A DNA stretch of 64,000 nt, from NCBI GenBank assembly GCA_021464245.1, contig JADCRB010000071.1, forward strand, positions 4,045,681 to 4,109,680, given 5' to 3'. This DNA comes from Carallia brachiata (taxonomy: Eukaryota; Streptophyta; Magnoliopsida; Malpighiales; Rhizophoraceae). The position numbers and the translations under genes are program-made. Positions 34,985-47,799 of the stretch are shown in pieces. The notes below the pieces were generated by a model. It did not search any database. It had not been told where the DNA came from and saw only the letters and a list, made by a program, of their open reading frames with translations. Positions within the stretch are counted from its first letter, which is position 1. Every line of letters begins with the position of its first letter.

Positions 34985-35670
34985 ATCCCATATCTATAAT
35001 TGAAAATAAGCTACGCACGCTATGATTGACAGAGCAAAAAAAGTAAGATCAAAATCGATCAGCTCAGTCCTTGGCTTTAACAACAATTACCCCCCAACCC
35101 AGCTTTTCAAATCCAAAACGGAACAAAGATTTCGCAGTCAGAATTGAACTGAAAATGTACCCGATTGATTATTCTCAAAAAAAAAAAACACCAGAATATG
35201 AGATCCGCCTCTCTTCCTTCTTCTTTCTCGTTAATAATTATCAACAAAGATTTTTTACAGAGGAGAGGTGGGAATGGACGGTGTTGATTCTCCGTCAACG
35301 GTGCACGACCGTAGCGGATAAATGAAACCGCAAAAGGATCAAAAGTCAGTCGTCTCTTTGATACTGATGCTGTTGGAGGTCAGGATGTATTCCTGTTTTT
35401 GTATCTCTACTTCTCCGCCACTATTACTAGTTTGGGATTCATGACGTGGCCATATATACTTGGCCACATTTTAGCCATACCTTTTTTTTAAATTAAATTT
35501 TAAATATATTTATTATTATTTTAAATATATTTAGTGTTATTTATAAATAATAATTAAAAAAAATTCAAACTTTTTTTTATCCTATTTTAATTTGACCACT
35601 TTTTAGTCATGTATGCATGGCCGCCAACTTTTATTGTAGTAATTTACTACTATTTTTAGCTTTATCTTTT
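34985..35670. other. Kelch-gene upstream region
   Basis: About 350 bases upstream of the kelch start are of mixed composition and probably hold the 5' UTR and promoter. From 35450 the DNA turns AT-rich, with related 'gaccactttttagtcat' and 'ggccacattttagccat' words at 35459 and 35595. These may be ends of a small foldback element of about 185 bp. Confidence 0.35.
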
Positions 35671-35671
35671 T

Positions 35672-37985
35672 TATGAGACTTAAAAGGTTAATTTCACTCA
35701 TTAATATTTTTTTAATTCAACCTTAATATTTTTTTTTTTTTAAATTTGGTTTTAAACACTGAATTTGTTAGTTAAGTTCAAACTTTTTTATTAATTTTTT
35801 TATTAAGTACATTTACGTAGTAAAACGTTATTATTTTTTGACACATCAACATATCATGTTGACAAAAATTGCTTACGTGACATTTTTGTAAAAACAATTA
35901 GTTTTTTTTTTTTTTTTGGATAGAAGTAAAATTCAATAAAGTGAAAAAAAATTAATGAAATTTCAATTGAACAACTATACAAGCTTCCCCTTCGTGGTCA
36001 CCACCACCACCATGGCCTCCCTCACCGCCGACACCCTTCACCTCGTTTAAAGCTCTTCAATTCCAACATTTGTCATTATATTCAACAACATTCTTTTGTT
36101 CCTTTTTGTTTCCCGTTATTCAACTAACATTAATAAAACCAATCTTCAATATTAGCAAACAATTTGCAAAAGAACTATACATCCAAACTTCTCAAATTAT
36201 GAACTCTCGAACACTCAATAATTATTGGAGCTAACCTACACCACCAAATAGAAAAGTCCATAAGTTGCTATCGTGCGCTGATTACTTGTTAACCTGCGCC
36301 GAAGCACTTATTGGTGAGTGCTCCCTTGGTGGAGTTTCGTTGACTCTCGATGACTGTTTTTGCTCCCCTGGTAGAGTGTTTTTGGCCTTCGGCAGCCATT
36401 TTTTATGTCGGTTTCATTGCCTGGTTAGTCTTGCTTCGTGGTAAGGGTCGGTGTTGGTTTGTTTCTTTGGGTTTCTATTATGCACTATGCTTTGGTGTTC
36501 CTCGAGGTTCGTGCATTTGTTCCCCTGCCTCCTCCGTTCATTTTCCATTCAGCGAGGGGGTGGGGGAGGTTGCTCTTTTTGGGATGTAAAAGGGGTCATG
36601 TATAGCTAGTGCGGGGATCGTCCTTGGTGGTCTGACAATGCCAGTGTTCCAAGGGTCCTTGTTGTTGTGGGTGTAGTTCGAGGTGTTGGAGGCAACAGCG
36701 ACTTGGTGCTGTGGCCGATTTCCAAGTGCTTTTGATAAGCTCCGTTGCAGATTCCAGTGTTTCTTGGTCTAGTGTAGCTGTTTGGCGATGATTGCTGTTT
36801 GGGCAGTTCGGCTCACACCGACATTCGTCGGTGCCAACGCCCTTTCATGTAGGGGCGGTTGTGGAACCATTGTATGTCTGATGCCCTCTAACTTTTGGGC
36901 CTTTCTATTTGGGCTTGGGTTGCTGCTGTTATTGTTCAATCCCTGTACTTTTCGTTTTAGGCTTTCGGGTTGTCTGTTGTCTGTTGGGCCTCCGTGTACA
37001 GTGCTCTTTTTGGGCCCTTCTTGTGTAATGGTGATGTTTTCAGCTTAAGTAATATATCACTATCTTTGCTTTGGCAAAAAAGAAAAAAAGTTCAATTATT
37101 ATGACCTCTCAGTCTCAATTTTATTTAAAAGAAAATAAAGTGCTACAAGCTTAAACTTTGAGCACCCAAATCACTGCTTCAACTCAGACAGAACCCATAT
37201 GTTCTACTTTGTTTGTTTTTTCCTCAATAATCTCAAATACCACCATAGCATAGAAACGAAAGGATAAAAAAAAAAAAAAAAGCTGGTGGAAGGAAACAAA
37301 AAGGAACATAAAAACGAGAAATCCATAAAAAAAAATTGATCTTAGAATTAAACGAAAAAAGAAATTAATAAAAGAAAGAAAAACAAAGAATAAAAAGAGA
37401 GAGACCTGATGAGCTTCACTATGGAGTTAAGAGAAGCGATCAACAAAGGCAACTTTTTTAAGGGAAAGATCAAATTTGACGGCTCTTCGGTTTGGGTTCT
37501 CCTAGTCTTATGTGGGTCTTCCTTTTTAATCGTTTCTTATAATTGGGTTGTGCCTTTTTAGTTGCTTTACTGTGATCTTCGTGTGCTCAATTCAAATGCT
37601 TGTGGTGGTGAATGAGGCTGTGTTGGTGGTGGCGAGGGTGGTGATGGAGGTGAAGTTGGTGTTCTTGTTCAATCAACATTCTTTTTTTTTCCTTTTTTTT
37701 GAAAATTTTGACATTTTTCCAAAATAAATGCTAATTTTTTGCACAAAAATATTATGTCAGCAACCTATAAAATGTGCTGATTTGTCAAAATAAAAATGAC
37801 ACATCATGCCACCTGATGCCACGTAAGCATAAGTACTGAAATTAACAGAAGGGTTAAATTTGAATAATAAATTTAACGTTTAAGACCAAATTTAAAAAAA
37901 AAAATATTATGGATTAAATTTAACAAACGTCAAAAAGTTGTGGGTGAAATTGAGATTTAAGACTTTTTATTACGAGACTCAAACC
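35672..37985. mobile_element. DNA element with about 300-bp inverted repeats (MULE-like), carrying an insert
   Basis: The left arm (about 35672-35970) and the right arm (about 37680-37985) are reverse complements with moderate divergence. Matching words include 'taaatttggttttaaac' against 'taaatttggtcttaaac', 'ttacgtgacatttttg' against 'ttacgtggcat', and a GC-rich patch of Cys/Pro/Thr-like codons just inside each arm. Long inverted repeats of this size fit Mutator-like elements or other long-TIR elements. The outer flanks show a similar but not identical 'ttttatgag / ttttattac' word, so the target duplication is unproven. No transposase is visible between the arms. Confidence 0.55.
36290..37085 (+). 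mobile_element. GC-richer insert, probable 5'-truncated LINE 3' end
   Basis: This block of about 800 bases is much richer in G, C and T (repeated 'tttgggc', 'gttgctgctgtt', 'ggccttc' words) than its surroundings and ends in 'tttggcaaaaaagaaaaaaag'. That style of G/T-rich 3' region followed by A-runs is typical of plant L1-type 3' UTRs. The open frames inside it have no recognisable domain. It sits within the long-inverted-repeat element and so would be the younger insertion. A clear target duplication was not found. Confidence 0.4.
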
Positions 37986-39825
37986 TATAAAATAAGTTAG
38001 TTTGATCAACATATTGTTCCCATAAAGCAAGTAATCTATATATTATAAAATAGGCTTAAAACAAATATTCACTTATCATGTTTGACTGTTTTTCGCGTTT
38101 TACCAACTTCATTTTTTTTTTTTGGTTGAATTTTACTCTCCACGATAATACCATAACTGAAATTTCCCCTTTGTCGTAATTCGCTACTAACTTTGCCATG
38201 TAGTACCACATACCATGCCACCTCAGACTAAGTTTGCCATGTGGCACTCATGATGTGGCAACTTTCAATTTTTTTTTTTTTTGAGAAATCTTAATTTTAT
38301 TTTCTAAAAAACAAAAAAATTCAAAATTTTGTTTTTAAAAATAAAAAAAGAAAAATTCATTTTTTTAAAACCAAAATTTTGAATTTTTTTATTTTTTTAG
38401 AAATCAAAATTTTGATTTTTAATTTTTTTAGAAAACGAAATTCTGATTTTCTTTTTTTCTTTTTTTTTTGTCTTTAGAAATCAAAATACTAAGTTTTAAC
38501 TTTTTTTTTGAAATTTGGGAAAATATATAATTAATTTTTTATTTTCGCCTATTTTTCTGAAAGTTTTTTCTTCCTTTTATTTTTTTTTATTTACGTTTTT
38601 CTTCCTTTTGCATATTTTCGGGTGCAGAATTAACGTGAAGGATGAAATTCAAAATGAGAAAAAGGAGTGGGTAAAAAACGAAAAAGCCCAAACATGGAGG
38701 GTGGAATTTTGTTTTATGCCTATAAAATATAATTACGGAAGTAAAGAGATTTTAGAATTCTCATATGCATACAGTCATCTTTTTCTCATTATAAATGCTC
38801 AATTATTTTTTACTTACATTATTATTCACTTGCTTTCTTTTAACTAGATTTTTTGATTTTTGATTTTAGCTTTTTTATCCAAATAATTTCTTATCGAGTT
38901 AGTATTCATAATTAATTACAGTTATTTTAATTTTTAATTATATTAAGAAGTTCGTGATTCCTTTTTCTGCTAATTTTTTTTGAGAGAGGTCTCTTGAAAA
39001 TTAATTCAATCAAACTGATTTTTTTTTTTATAGAATTGAGAAGAGAAATGATTTGTCTAAACGTTGGTCTAATTGAAAAAAGCTAATTACAACTTTTGGC
39101 TCTTTAATGAAGTAGACTCATATGGATTAGTTGATCAATGATGTACAAATTTATGAATTTTGCAATCTATGTAGGTGTATTACTTATGGGATTATGACTT
39201 GATATATAATGATTTTGTTAGCATAGTGTTAGTTGGCCGCCAACTGACAACATATCCATCCAACGATCAGATGACAAGGCAAGTTTAACAAAAGTTCCTA
39301 TCACTAAATAAATTCTCATTAAAATTAGTATTTATTATTTTATTATAACTATTTAAATTATTTTAATCTTTTAATCATAATTTTTTTCTTAATAATTTTA
39401 TACATAATTATTTAAGAAAATTCTAAATTTTTTTCTTACTTACAATTTTTTTTGAAACTTGGCTCCATATTATGTTATGGGAATAAAGCCAAAGCTCAAG
39501 CTACATCATTTATGCTTTCACTCAATTTAGCACACAAAAAAAATGCTTAAGGTCAAAAGATGGATCTCCCAAAGTATCAAGTTAGAAGGACTTGGCTGAA
39601 GAGAGAGTGTAACAAGTTAGTGCTTATATTTAGTTATAATTATTTTAGTTATTTGATCATAACTTTTTGAGTTTTTTTTTTTACATATAATTATATAAGG
39701 ATATCTATTGGCATTAGAAAGGTCTTATAATTATGAAATTTTGATTTATAATCAAAACAGAATTCTATAAATCAATCAAGTTGAAGGAATCTGATTGTTA
39801 AGTCAAAGAACGAAAGGGGCCAATG
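37986..39825. other. AT-rich spacer with repeated 'caaaattttga' words
   Basis: No gene is supported. Between about 38300 and 38500 variants of the palindromic word caaaattttga recur about every 30-60 bases inside T- and A-runs. The stretch at 38160-38260 carries related 'ccacatgg/ccatgtgg' words that may be arms of a decayed foldback element. Confidence 0.45.
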
Positions 39826-39829
39826 GATT

Positions 39830-42771
39830 AGTCGTCGCTAGGGAGTCCAAGGCCTAATCACATCTTTCTTCAAGAAGTTGTACACATCAAAATTGTAGGG
39901 CATCAAAGCAAACGTTTTGGGTTTTGTACCAAACTTGATTACCCACCAAATGCGAGCTCAATTGGACTCAGAGGTCTCAGAAGATGAAATTAGAACTACA
40001 GCTTTCCAATTGGGCCCCCTTAAAGGCTCTAGGACCAGATGGGTTCTCGAGCCAACTTTTCTAGACTTTTTGGGATGTTGTGGGTCCACAAGTTTGTAAG
40101 ATGATTCAAAACTTCTTCACAAAGAAGAGACTTCAGGTTGAATCAACCTCACTTCCATAGTGTTGATCCCAAAAGGCAAAAACCCATCCAATATCAACTA
40201 GTATCGTTCAATAAGTTTTTGCAACTTCCTGTACAAAATCATCTCGAAAGTGTTGGTGAATAGGCTTAAGCCGCTCTTTGAGGCTCCCCTCTAGAATGCC
40301 TTCGTCCCCCAGTGACTCATTCAAGACAATATAATGATCGCACATAAAGTCTTTCACTACTTTAAAAAGAAGAGGAAGGGACAAATGGGAATGGCCATTA
40401 AAACAGACATACAAAGGGCTTACGACCGAGTCAAGTGGGACTTCTTAGAGCAAGTTATCAGAAAACTGGCATTTTTGGAAAAGTGGATGGGTTGGACCAT
40501 GCAATGTGTCAGAACAGTCAACTAATAGATTTTGATCAATGGACAACCAACCCCAGAATTCTCTCCAACAAAAGGGCTAAGGCATGGAGGCCCACTTTCC
40601 CCCTATCTATATCTCATTGTGTCTGATGTGTTCTCCGAGATGCTCTCCCATGGGATTCAAACCAAACAACTAAGGGGACTATAGTTAAACCAACATTGCC
40701 CTACCTTATCTCATATATTTTTTGTAGATGATACACTCCTTTTCAGGGTTGCGTTTATACAGGAGGTCGAGGGACTACTCAAGATGGTGGAAAACTACTG
40801 CAAAGCCTCTGGTCAGCTTATTAACTGGGACAAGTTAGGAATCTGTTTCAGCTGAAATACTCCCCAAGACCTTAGGGAGGAGATCGTATGGGCAACATGA
40901 ATTGGACTTCTAACAGATCAGAAATGTTATTTGGGCTCGCTTATCAGAATAGCTCGGTCTAATAAAAGCCTCAAACTTCATAATCAAACGAGTGGAGACT
41001 GTCCTATAGTCATGGAACCATCAACTATTATCCCAAGCAGAGAGGGAAGAACTATTGAAGTTAGTGGCAACATCAATCCCAGTCTATGTTATGTGCATAT
41101 TCAAATTGCCTAACCTAGTCTGTAACAAAATCAACAATCTACTTGCTCAATTTTGATGGGGCTACCAGGTAGAGGAACAGTGTATTTCGTGGGGCAGTTG
41201 GAAACGACTCTGTTATCCCAAGGGCCTAGGAGGCATGAGATTCTGGGATTTTGTGGCTTTAATAAAGCATTGCTTGCTAGGCAAGCGTGACAAATTATCA
41301 AAAAGCTGACTAATCTATGGGTCTTAAAAGGACTATACTTCCCTTCAGGTTCTTTTATGAATGCATCGGTCAAAAGGCTTCTTTATGGGGCTGGACTAGC
41401 ATTTTTCTTGGAAGAGAAATAATTGACAAGGAATCCAAATGGTTGGTTGTAAATGGAGTCAACATCCTTATACTGGAAAATAGATGGATTTCGGACATCC
41501 CAAACTACACAGTTATCTTGGCCAAACTAGGGCGATGCAACCAACACTTGGTGAAATATTTGATTGACAAAACAATAGGTCAATGGAATCTAACACTACT
41601 TAGAGCCCTCTTTTCTACCAGAGAAGCGGAGGCTATAAGCAAGATTGCAATATCAACAATACCAAACACCAATCAAGCAATTTGGCATCCAGATAGGTTT
41701 GGAGAGTACTCAGTCAATTTTGGATGTTATCTTCTTCTGAAAGAGTGGCCCCAACTACATATGGAAGGATCCTAGTCGTTTAAGATCAACCTTGCTACCT
41801 GGAGGCACATCTGGCAACTAAACGTCCCACCCAAAGTCAAACACTGGATATGCAAGGCTATAAGGAACTAGCTACCGACGATGGGAAATATCAAAAAAAG
41901 AAAGTGCAAACAGTCTCTGATTGTTCTATATGCTGCAAGGAGGAGGAAACTGTGGAACATATGTTATTTTTATGCCTGCCTGCGACTACTAAGTCCATTA
42001 TCTTACAGATCAAAAGTGAGAAGGTTTCCTTCTTTTGGTTGCTAGTGGGAAACAGTCACAAACACATTCATCCTGCACAACTCTCCAATGGTCAATGAAT
42101 TAATGGTTATTCTCCTATGGAATATCTAGAAGACGCGAAATACGGTCATCTTTGAACAGAAAGAGCCAAACCCCTAGGAAACCATCAGGCAAGCCACCTC
42201 ACTTTGGCAATAAATAGCATCACTCCCCAATAAGCCCATGAGACACAAGGTTGTGCCACTCCCCCAATCATAGAGCCCACCAAGAAGGTACACCATCAAG
42301 ATCAACTATGATGGGTTCTTTCATATGGAATCCAAAGTTGTAGGCATTTGCGTCTTATGTAGGGATTCAAGAGGGAAAACCATAAACGGAATCTCAGTGA
42401 CATACACAGCAAGGTCAGCTCTCATGGTAGAGGCAAAAGCACTAATGGGAGGCACCCACCTTGCACACAGCCGAGATTTTACTGAGTCATTCTGGAGACA
42501 AACTCTAAATCTCTGGTAGAGGTCATAGAAGCTCCTAAAATCATACAACCATGGGAAATACGAGCCGTAATTTCAGACATCAAGTCCATTCTCATCTTTT
42601 TTGTCACGTATGTTGTTGGTCTTATCTCGCGAAAAGCTAACCAAGTAGTGGATTGGGTTACAAAACAATTCAGGCTTTACCTTTGCCCTTTAGATTGGAT
42701 CAGCAGCCCACCGAAAGACCTTTTGTGTCTACTATCAAATGATTATGCTATTTAAATGAATGGACTTTATT

Positions 42772-42772
<1 letters not shown>
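39830..42772 (+). mobile_element. LINE (L1-type), 5'-truncated and decayed
   Basis: The element begins near the start of the reverse transcriptase (FFKKLYTS, then SEVSEDEIRTTAFQLGPLKALGPDG across a shift). It continues with IKTDIQRAYDRVKWDFLE (near 40.4 kb) and an altered catalytic block FFVDDTLLF (near 40.73 kb, Val in place of the usual Ala). An RNase H region follows near 42.3-42.5 kb (INYDGFF, CRDSRGKTINGISV, MVEAKALMGG). It ends at a (TA)n tail. Stops and frameshifts are frequent and no ORF1 or endonuclease is present. It is inactive and distinct in wording from the LINE at 17.9 kb. Confidence 0.85.

Positions 42773-42774
<2 letters not shown>

Positions 42775-42817
<43 letters not shown>
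42775..42817. repeat. (TA)n tract at the LINE 3' end
   Basis: About 21 TA dinucleotides follow directly after the last LINE sequence. Some plant LINEs end in short simple repeats in place of poly(A), so this may be the original tail, extended by slippage. Confidence 0.9.
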
Positions 42818-42819
<2 letters not shown>

Positions 42820-42823
<4 letters not shown>

Positions 42824-44045
42824 CATCAACTAAAGTTTCTATTAACTCTTAAAATTTTACTTTAATTGAAATTAAACTTCTATAATTATAAAATTTTTTA
42901 ACATAGAAAAACAAAAGACATAAAAGAGAAGAAAAAACTACTCCCAAATTATGCTTTTAAAAAAAAATAATTCCTCAAATTCACCTTTTTTATCTAAAAG
43001 AAAAAAAATTCACCAAAAGGAAAAAAAAAAAAAAACTACTCCTATATTCTCTTTTCTCCCCCCTAAAACCAATTTAATTTAACTATCCATCTTTTTAAAT
43101 CGAAGTTAACTACAAAAGCAAACTTGATTTAAAACAAAATTAGAAGACAAAAATAATAGTCAACATTTGAGCATTTTTTATTTTTTTATTTAATTAAAAC
43201 ACAAGCAAAAATAAAATTTTTAATAAATTTGATTAAAAAATTATTAATCCCATGCATCACGCGAGTTATTTACTAGTAACAATGACTATGTTAGCTTCGA
43301 TGGTGATTTGATGTATATTCCACACAGTTGACTCGTGTCCAAATCACCACTTATGCGCTCACCCCAGCAAAATAAAAGTTGGGTGTCCTCACTCCGTCAC
43401 GAGTTTGACAATTCGAAAATCACCAAATGAGTTGTGGAGGAGTTATGCTCGGATACATCAGTGCTCAAATGGTGGCCCTTCCCTATAGAGTAATAAAATG
43501 AGGGCAATAATAGTCCAAAAGCTGGCCTCAACCCACAAGTTTTATGACTAACATACTTGCGAATACCTTTTTTGATGTTCAAATAAAAATGTAGTAATAA
43601 TAAGGGCAGTCATTTATGAATATGCCATTCAACCATATTATGTCATCAATCTGACATAGCGTAAGGGTCCCATAAATAAAAAATAATAAAATGAAATTGA
43701 AGTTGAATATAAAAGATAAAATGGAGATCAAGTTTTTTTTTTTTTTTGGGGGGAAGGTTTTTCATAATTTTAAAATTGGAAATTAGTGCATCTCCACCAA
43801 TTTTTAGGGCTTTCTAGTGAACGAAAGCGAAGAGTATCAAATGAAAGCTACGATCGGCCTTTTAACCTATCAGTTTGGAAATCAAACACCCATCCCATCA
43901 ATTTGTGAGCGCCGCCACACTGCCATTGAGGAAAGCACTAGCGAGACTCACTGATTTGTGAAGATACCCACATGTTATTTGATCAAAGCTCTAATAAAAA
44001 TACAGTCTACAAAAAAAAAAAAAAAAAGAAAAAAGCTTGAAAGGC
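42820..44045. other. AT-rich spacer
   Basis: No gene is supported. A-runs occur at 43021-43035 and 44011-44027 and a T-run at 43731-43747. The stretch 43250-43560 is of more balanced composition but shows no recognisable domain. Confidence 0.5.
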
Positions 44046-44050
44046 CTTGT

Positions 44051-44590
44051 TGTTGGTCCCAAAAGGTACCCAAGAGGAGGGTAAATTGGATAGTCGAAGG
44101 AAACGATACTAAAACTTACATGTGTGAAAAAAATTAAACACGATAATAATAAAATATGATGCAATACATGAATAAAAATTTAGATCAAGTATGATAATAA
44201 ACAAAGAATAAAAAAGCAAGAATAAAGAGCGAATTAAAACTTGATACTATGAACTGAAAATAATTAATTGAATTAAAATAAGAATACAATGCACCGATGG
44301 TTTCCACATTCAAGCAATCCAATTATACACAATCTATGCACACACAATTTATCATGGTTGTTCACATCTTTGCATGATTTTTAAGCCGATATTGCATCCA
44401 ATGATGATTCCCTGATTGTCATCCTTAAGTATGTGCAACCTCCTTTTTCTTTTAAAGAGAATTTCCTTCATGAAACATGTAAAGAGGAATAAAACATCAG
44501 TCAATTTGAAAAACTAAGGTTAGTGATCAAAAGCATATTGAGAGGAATTGTTGGCGCATCAAAATAAATAGTGAGACCACATTATCAACA
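44051..44590 (-). repeat. 3' LTR of the minus-strand copia element, with polypurine tract
   Basis: On the minus strand the LTR begins TGTTGATAATG and ends GGGACCAACA, so the ends are TGTTG...CAACA. It is preceded by a polypurine tract (minus AAAAAAAGGGGAGAG, plus-strand 44591-44605). Near its end it has the CCAATTTACCCTCCTCTTGGGT stretch common just before the primer-binding site in this copia group. Length is 540 bp. No matching 5' LTR is in the window. Confidence 0.7.
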
Positions 44591-44884
44591 CTCTCCCCTT
44601 TTTTTATGATGACAATAAAAAATTATACACTCCCCCTTAATCCATGCAACAACAAAAAATATTAGACAAGCCATCTAATTAATATCCATGAAGAAATTTA
44701 TTCATAATAGACAACATGTAAACAGTCCAAATACATTAAACATAAGGACGATAAGAACCATAGATAATCATAAAGTGAATGGACCATAAAATAAAAAGAC
44801 TAAGACCAACGAGAGATGAAAAAAGAATGACACCATGGGAAGACAATGACACAAATGACACCATAGAAAGACTATGATACCAAG

Positions 44885-45317
44885 GCAGAAGATTATTCTC
44901 CCCGTTTGTCGCTAGCAAAAAGGAAGCGCTTAAAATTAGCTATATTTTGTTTTTTATAGTTGGATGAGGCAAATTCCTCTTGAATTTGGTCTTGCACAAT
45001 TTGGATTTTATCCACAACCTCTTGAAGCACGACAATGTCTTCTCATAAGGAGTGAATGGCATAGTGCAAATTGGTCTGTGCATGATTGATTTTGAACACC
45101 TCTGAGGAGATTGACGTTGTAGGTAAATTTATGGGGCTAGCTAAGGGAGATGATGGGTTTGTTTTTGACATAGGAAAGTGAATAGGAAAGGGGTTATCTG
45201 ATAGAAAAATAGTTTTTAGTTGAATAATGGAGGCTCAAGGTTTACAACTCTTGATGACATGATAATTTCGAGCTGTAAAAGGTGTGGTTTCTAGAGAGGT
45301 TTCAGCAAGAGAAGCCA
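44885..45317 (-). pseudogene. Extra ORF between copia RNase H and 3' LTR, broken
   Basis: From ATG 45317 the minus strand reads MASLAETSLETTPFTARNY and continues for about 140 codons to a stop near 44885, interrupted by two in-frame stops (after KSCKP and after YAIHSL). The last third is rich in Glu, Gln, Val and Lys in a coiled-coil-like pattern (EDIVVLQEVVDKIQIVQDQI). Its position after pol and before the polypurine tract is where some copia lineages carry an additional 'env-like' frame. No transmembrane segment or known domain is seen, so its nature is open. Confidence 0.45.
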
Positions 45318-45699
45318 TAAGCAGAGATTTAGATGAAATAATGTCTATAAATATTAATAGAAGCGTTGATGAGGGTCTAGGAGGGATATTGGGCAGTGTT
45401 TTATAGAATGAGTCTAATGACTAGGAAAAGAAAGGGACAGACACCTAAAAATTAGGAACTGATTGGGTTAGATTTTCTAAGGTAGATAATCTCTACATGT
45501 AGCCTTTGACTTGCAGGAAAAAAATTTAGAATAAAACCAAATAGTAAAGTTTCCGGCCAGTGCTATATAAGAAATATAATATGCAAAAAATCTTGATGAC
45601 TAAACAATGATTTGTAGCCCAACAATTTACGTACAATTTGGTGATAATAGATCGTGGAAGAACAACGTGTCCCCTCTCTTCTTTTTTTTTTTTTGGCAA

Positions 45700-46490
45700 A
45701 ATAAAAGGCGAAACATAATAAAACAAATGTTGGGGCTATGATCAAATGTTGAATGCCACAACAAGTCCACTTTTTTTTTTTTAAAATAAAACAAATATAA
45801 AGGAAAAAATGTACAAGTGCACACCAAGGGCACATCTACCATGCCCAAATGCCTTTTATTGTTGATAAACCTATCCTCACTCAATGGCTTTGTGAAAATG
45901 TTCACAAGTTGGTCATTAGTCCCTACGAACTCAAGAACAATATCTCCCTTGAGCACATGATCACGAATAAAATGATGTCTAAAATCTATATGCTTGGTTT
46001 TAGAATGATGAATGAGATTTTTGGTGGGTTTATAGCACTAAGGTTGTCGCAGAAAATGTGAATTTGTGAAAAATACAATTTGAAGTCCAAGAAGGTTTGT
46101 TTGATCTAAAGAACTTGTGAACAACAACTACCTACAGCAAGGTATCTAGCTTTAGTGTGGAAAGTGCTACAGAATTTTGTTTTCTACTAGATTATTAAAC
46201 TAATGCATTTCCTAAAAATCGGCAAGTGCCATTGATGATTTTCTATCAAGTCTATCACCGGCCCAATCCGAGTCTGAATAATTAACAACATTAAATGACA
46301 CACCTCTACCATACTATAGGCTAAACAAGTAGACCTTTTGATAAAGTAAAGTATCCTTGTTAATGTAATTAAATAATATTCTCTAGGTAATGATTGAAAA
46401 TGTGCACACAAATATACTACAAACATAATATCAGGCCTACTAACAGTAAAGTAAAGAAGGCTTCCTATCATACCTTGATATTATTTTTCA
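45700..46490 (-). pseudogene. Copia RNase H region, broken
   Basis: Blocks MIGSLLYFTVSRPDIMF and ILEFVGTNDQLVNIFTKPLSE-like text (the latter near 45.85-45.93 kb) are the usual entry to and end of the copia RNase H domain. A stretch with several shifts lies between them. Confidence 0.75.
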
Positions 46491-46499
46491 TCTACGTTT

Positions 46500-47360
46500 T
46501 TACTGTTTTTATCCTTATCAAGCTTAATGGAGGTTGTCAATGGAGTCTCGCAAAGGCTTTGAACCCTCTATTCCAAACTTCTTTAAAATTTCTTTCTCGT
46601 ACTTAGTTTGGGGAATGAGAATTTCATCCTTACTTTGCTTGATTTGTAGGCCTGGGAAGAAACTAAGTTCTCCCATCATACTCATTTCAAATTCCTTCTC
46701 CATTTGAGAAACAAATTCCTTGCACAAAAAGTCGTTAGTGGCACCAAAAATAATATCATCCACATAAATTTACACAATTAATAAATCTTTTCTTTTTTCT
46801 TTTGCGAATAACGTGGTGTCCTCCTTTCCTTTTGAGAATCCTTTATACATAAAAAATGTGTTGAGTAGCTCTTACCAAGCTCCAGGAGCTTGTTTTAAAC
46901 CGTATAAGACTTTAGAGAGCTTAAAGACATGAATAGGGAATTTTGTACTCTCAAAACTTGGGAGTTGCTCAACATATACTTCTTCAACAATATAGCTATT
47001 AAGAAATGTACTTTTCACATCCATTTGAAATAAAGTGAAATTCATATAAAATACATATGTAAACAGGATGCGAATGACTTCTAATCTAGCCATAGGTACA
47101 AAGGCCTCATTGTAATCTATCCCTCTTCTTGATTGTACCCTTTGGCCACTAGTCTTACTTTGTTTCTTACTATTTTTCCACTCTCATCTAGTTTGTTTCG
47201 AAACACCCACTCAGTGCTTATGATAGGATGGTCACTAGGTCTTGAAACTAGGGTCCACACTTGATTTTTTTCGAATTGTTTTAACTCATCCTCCATTGCA
47301 TTTACCCAATGCTCAACACTCAATGCGTCTTTTATATGTTTGGGCTCCATTTGAGAAATG
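46500..47360 (-). pseudogene. Copia reverse transcriptase region, broken
   Basis: Readable in order are WVNAMEDELKQFEKNQVW and VRLVAKGYNQEEG (47117-47350), then FTLFQMDVKSTFLNSYI and SKVLYGLKQAPGAW (46872-47093), then DDIIFGATNDFLCKEF (46524-46763), the catalytic DD block. All belong to the copia reverse transcriptase. Frameshifts lie between the three pieces. Confidence 0.85.
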
Positions 47361-47799
47361 CTTACAAAGTTAGTGTTTGTGTTCCTAGATGATGATCTAG
47401 TTCTAAGGGGATCAGAAACATTACCAATAATTATATCTTGAAATGATTTATCTGCATGTTTCTATTATCTTGGCAATTTATGAACAACATTTTTCAAGCT
47501 TTCTGAATTTTCCAAATTCGAAGTACCAGCTTTAGGTTACTCAATTTTAGCGCTAAGGACTTTTTTTGTCTTTCTTTGCCTATTGTATCACTTGAACTCA
47601 CTTCCTTGTTTATACCTACGTTATCTAAAACATCCTCATTTCTTAGGTTAAAGGGTTTGTTTCATCAAAATTGATATGCATGGACTCTTCTACTACTAAT
47701 GATCTTTTATTGAAAACTCTATATGCTTTGCTAGTAAAAGAAGTATCCTAGAAAGATATCTTTATCGGCCTTTGAATCAAATTTTTCAAGATTGTCTTT

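Noticed and set aside
35440..35630. Small MITE near the kelch promoter
   Set aside because: Only about 14 bases match as inverted ends, and the other shared words are in direct orientation; too weak for a call.
36350..37048. Two plus-strand frames of about 80 codons in the GC-rich block
   Set aside because: No domain, and the residues (Phe/Leu/Cys/Gly-rich) follow from G/T-rich LINE 3' UTR-like sequence.
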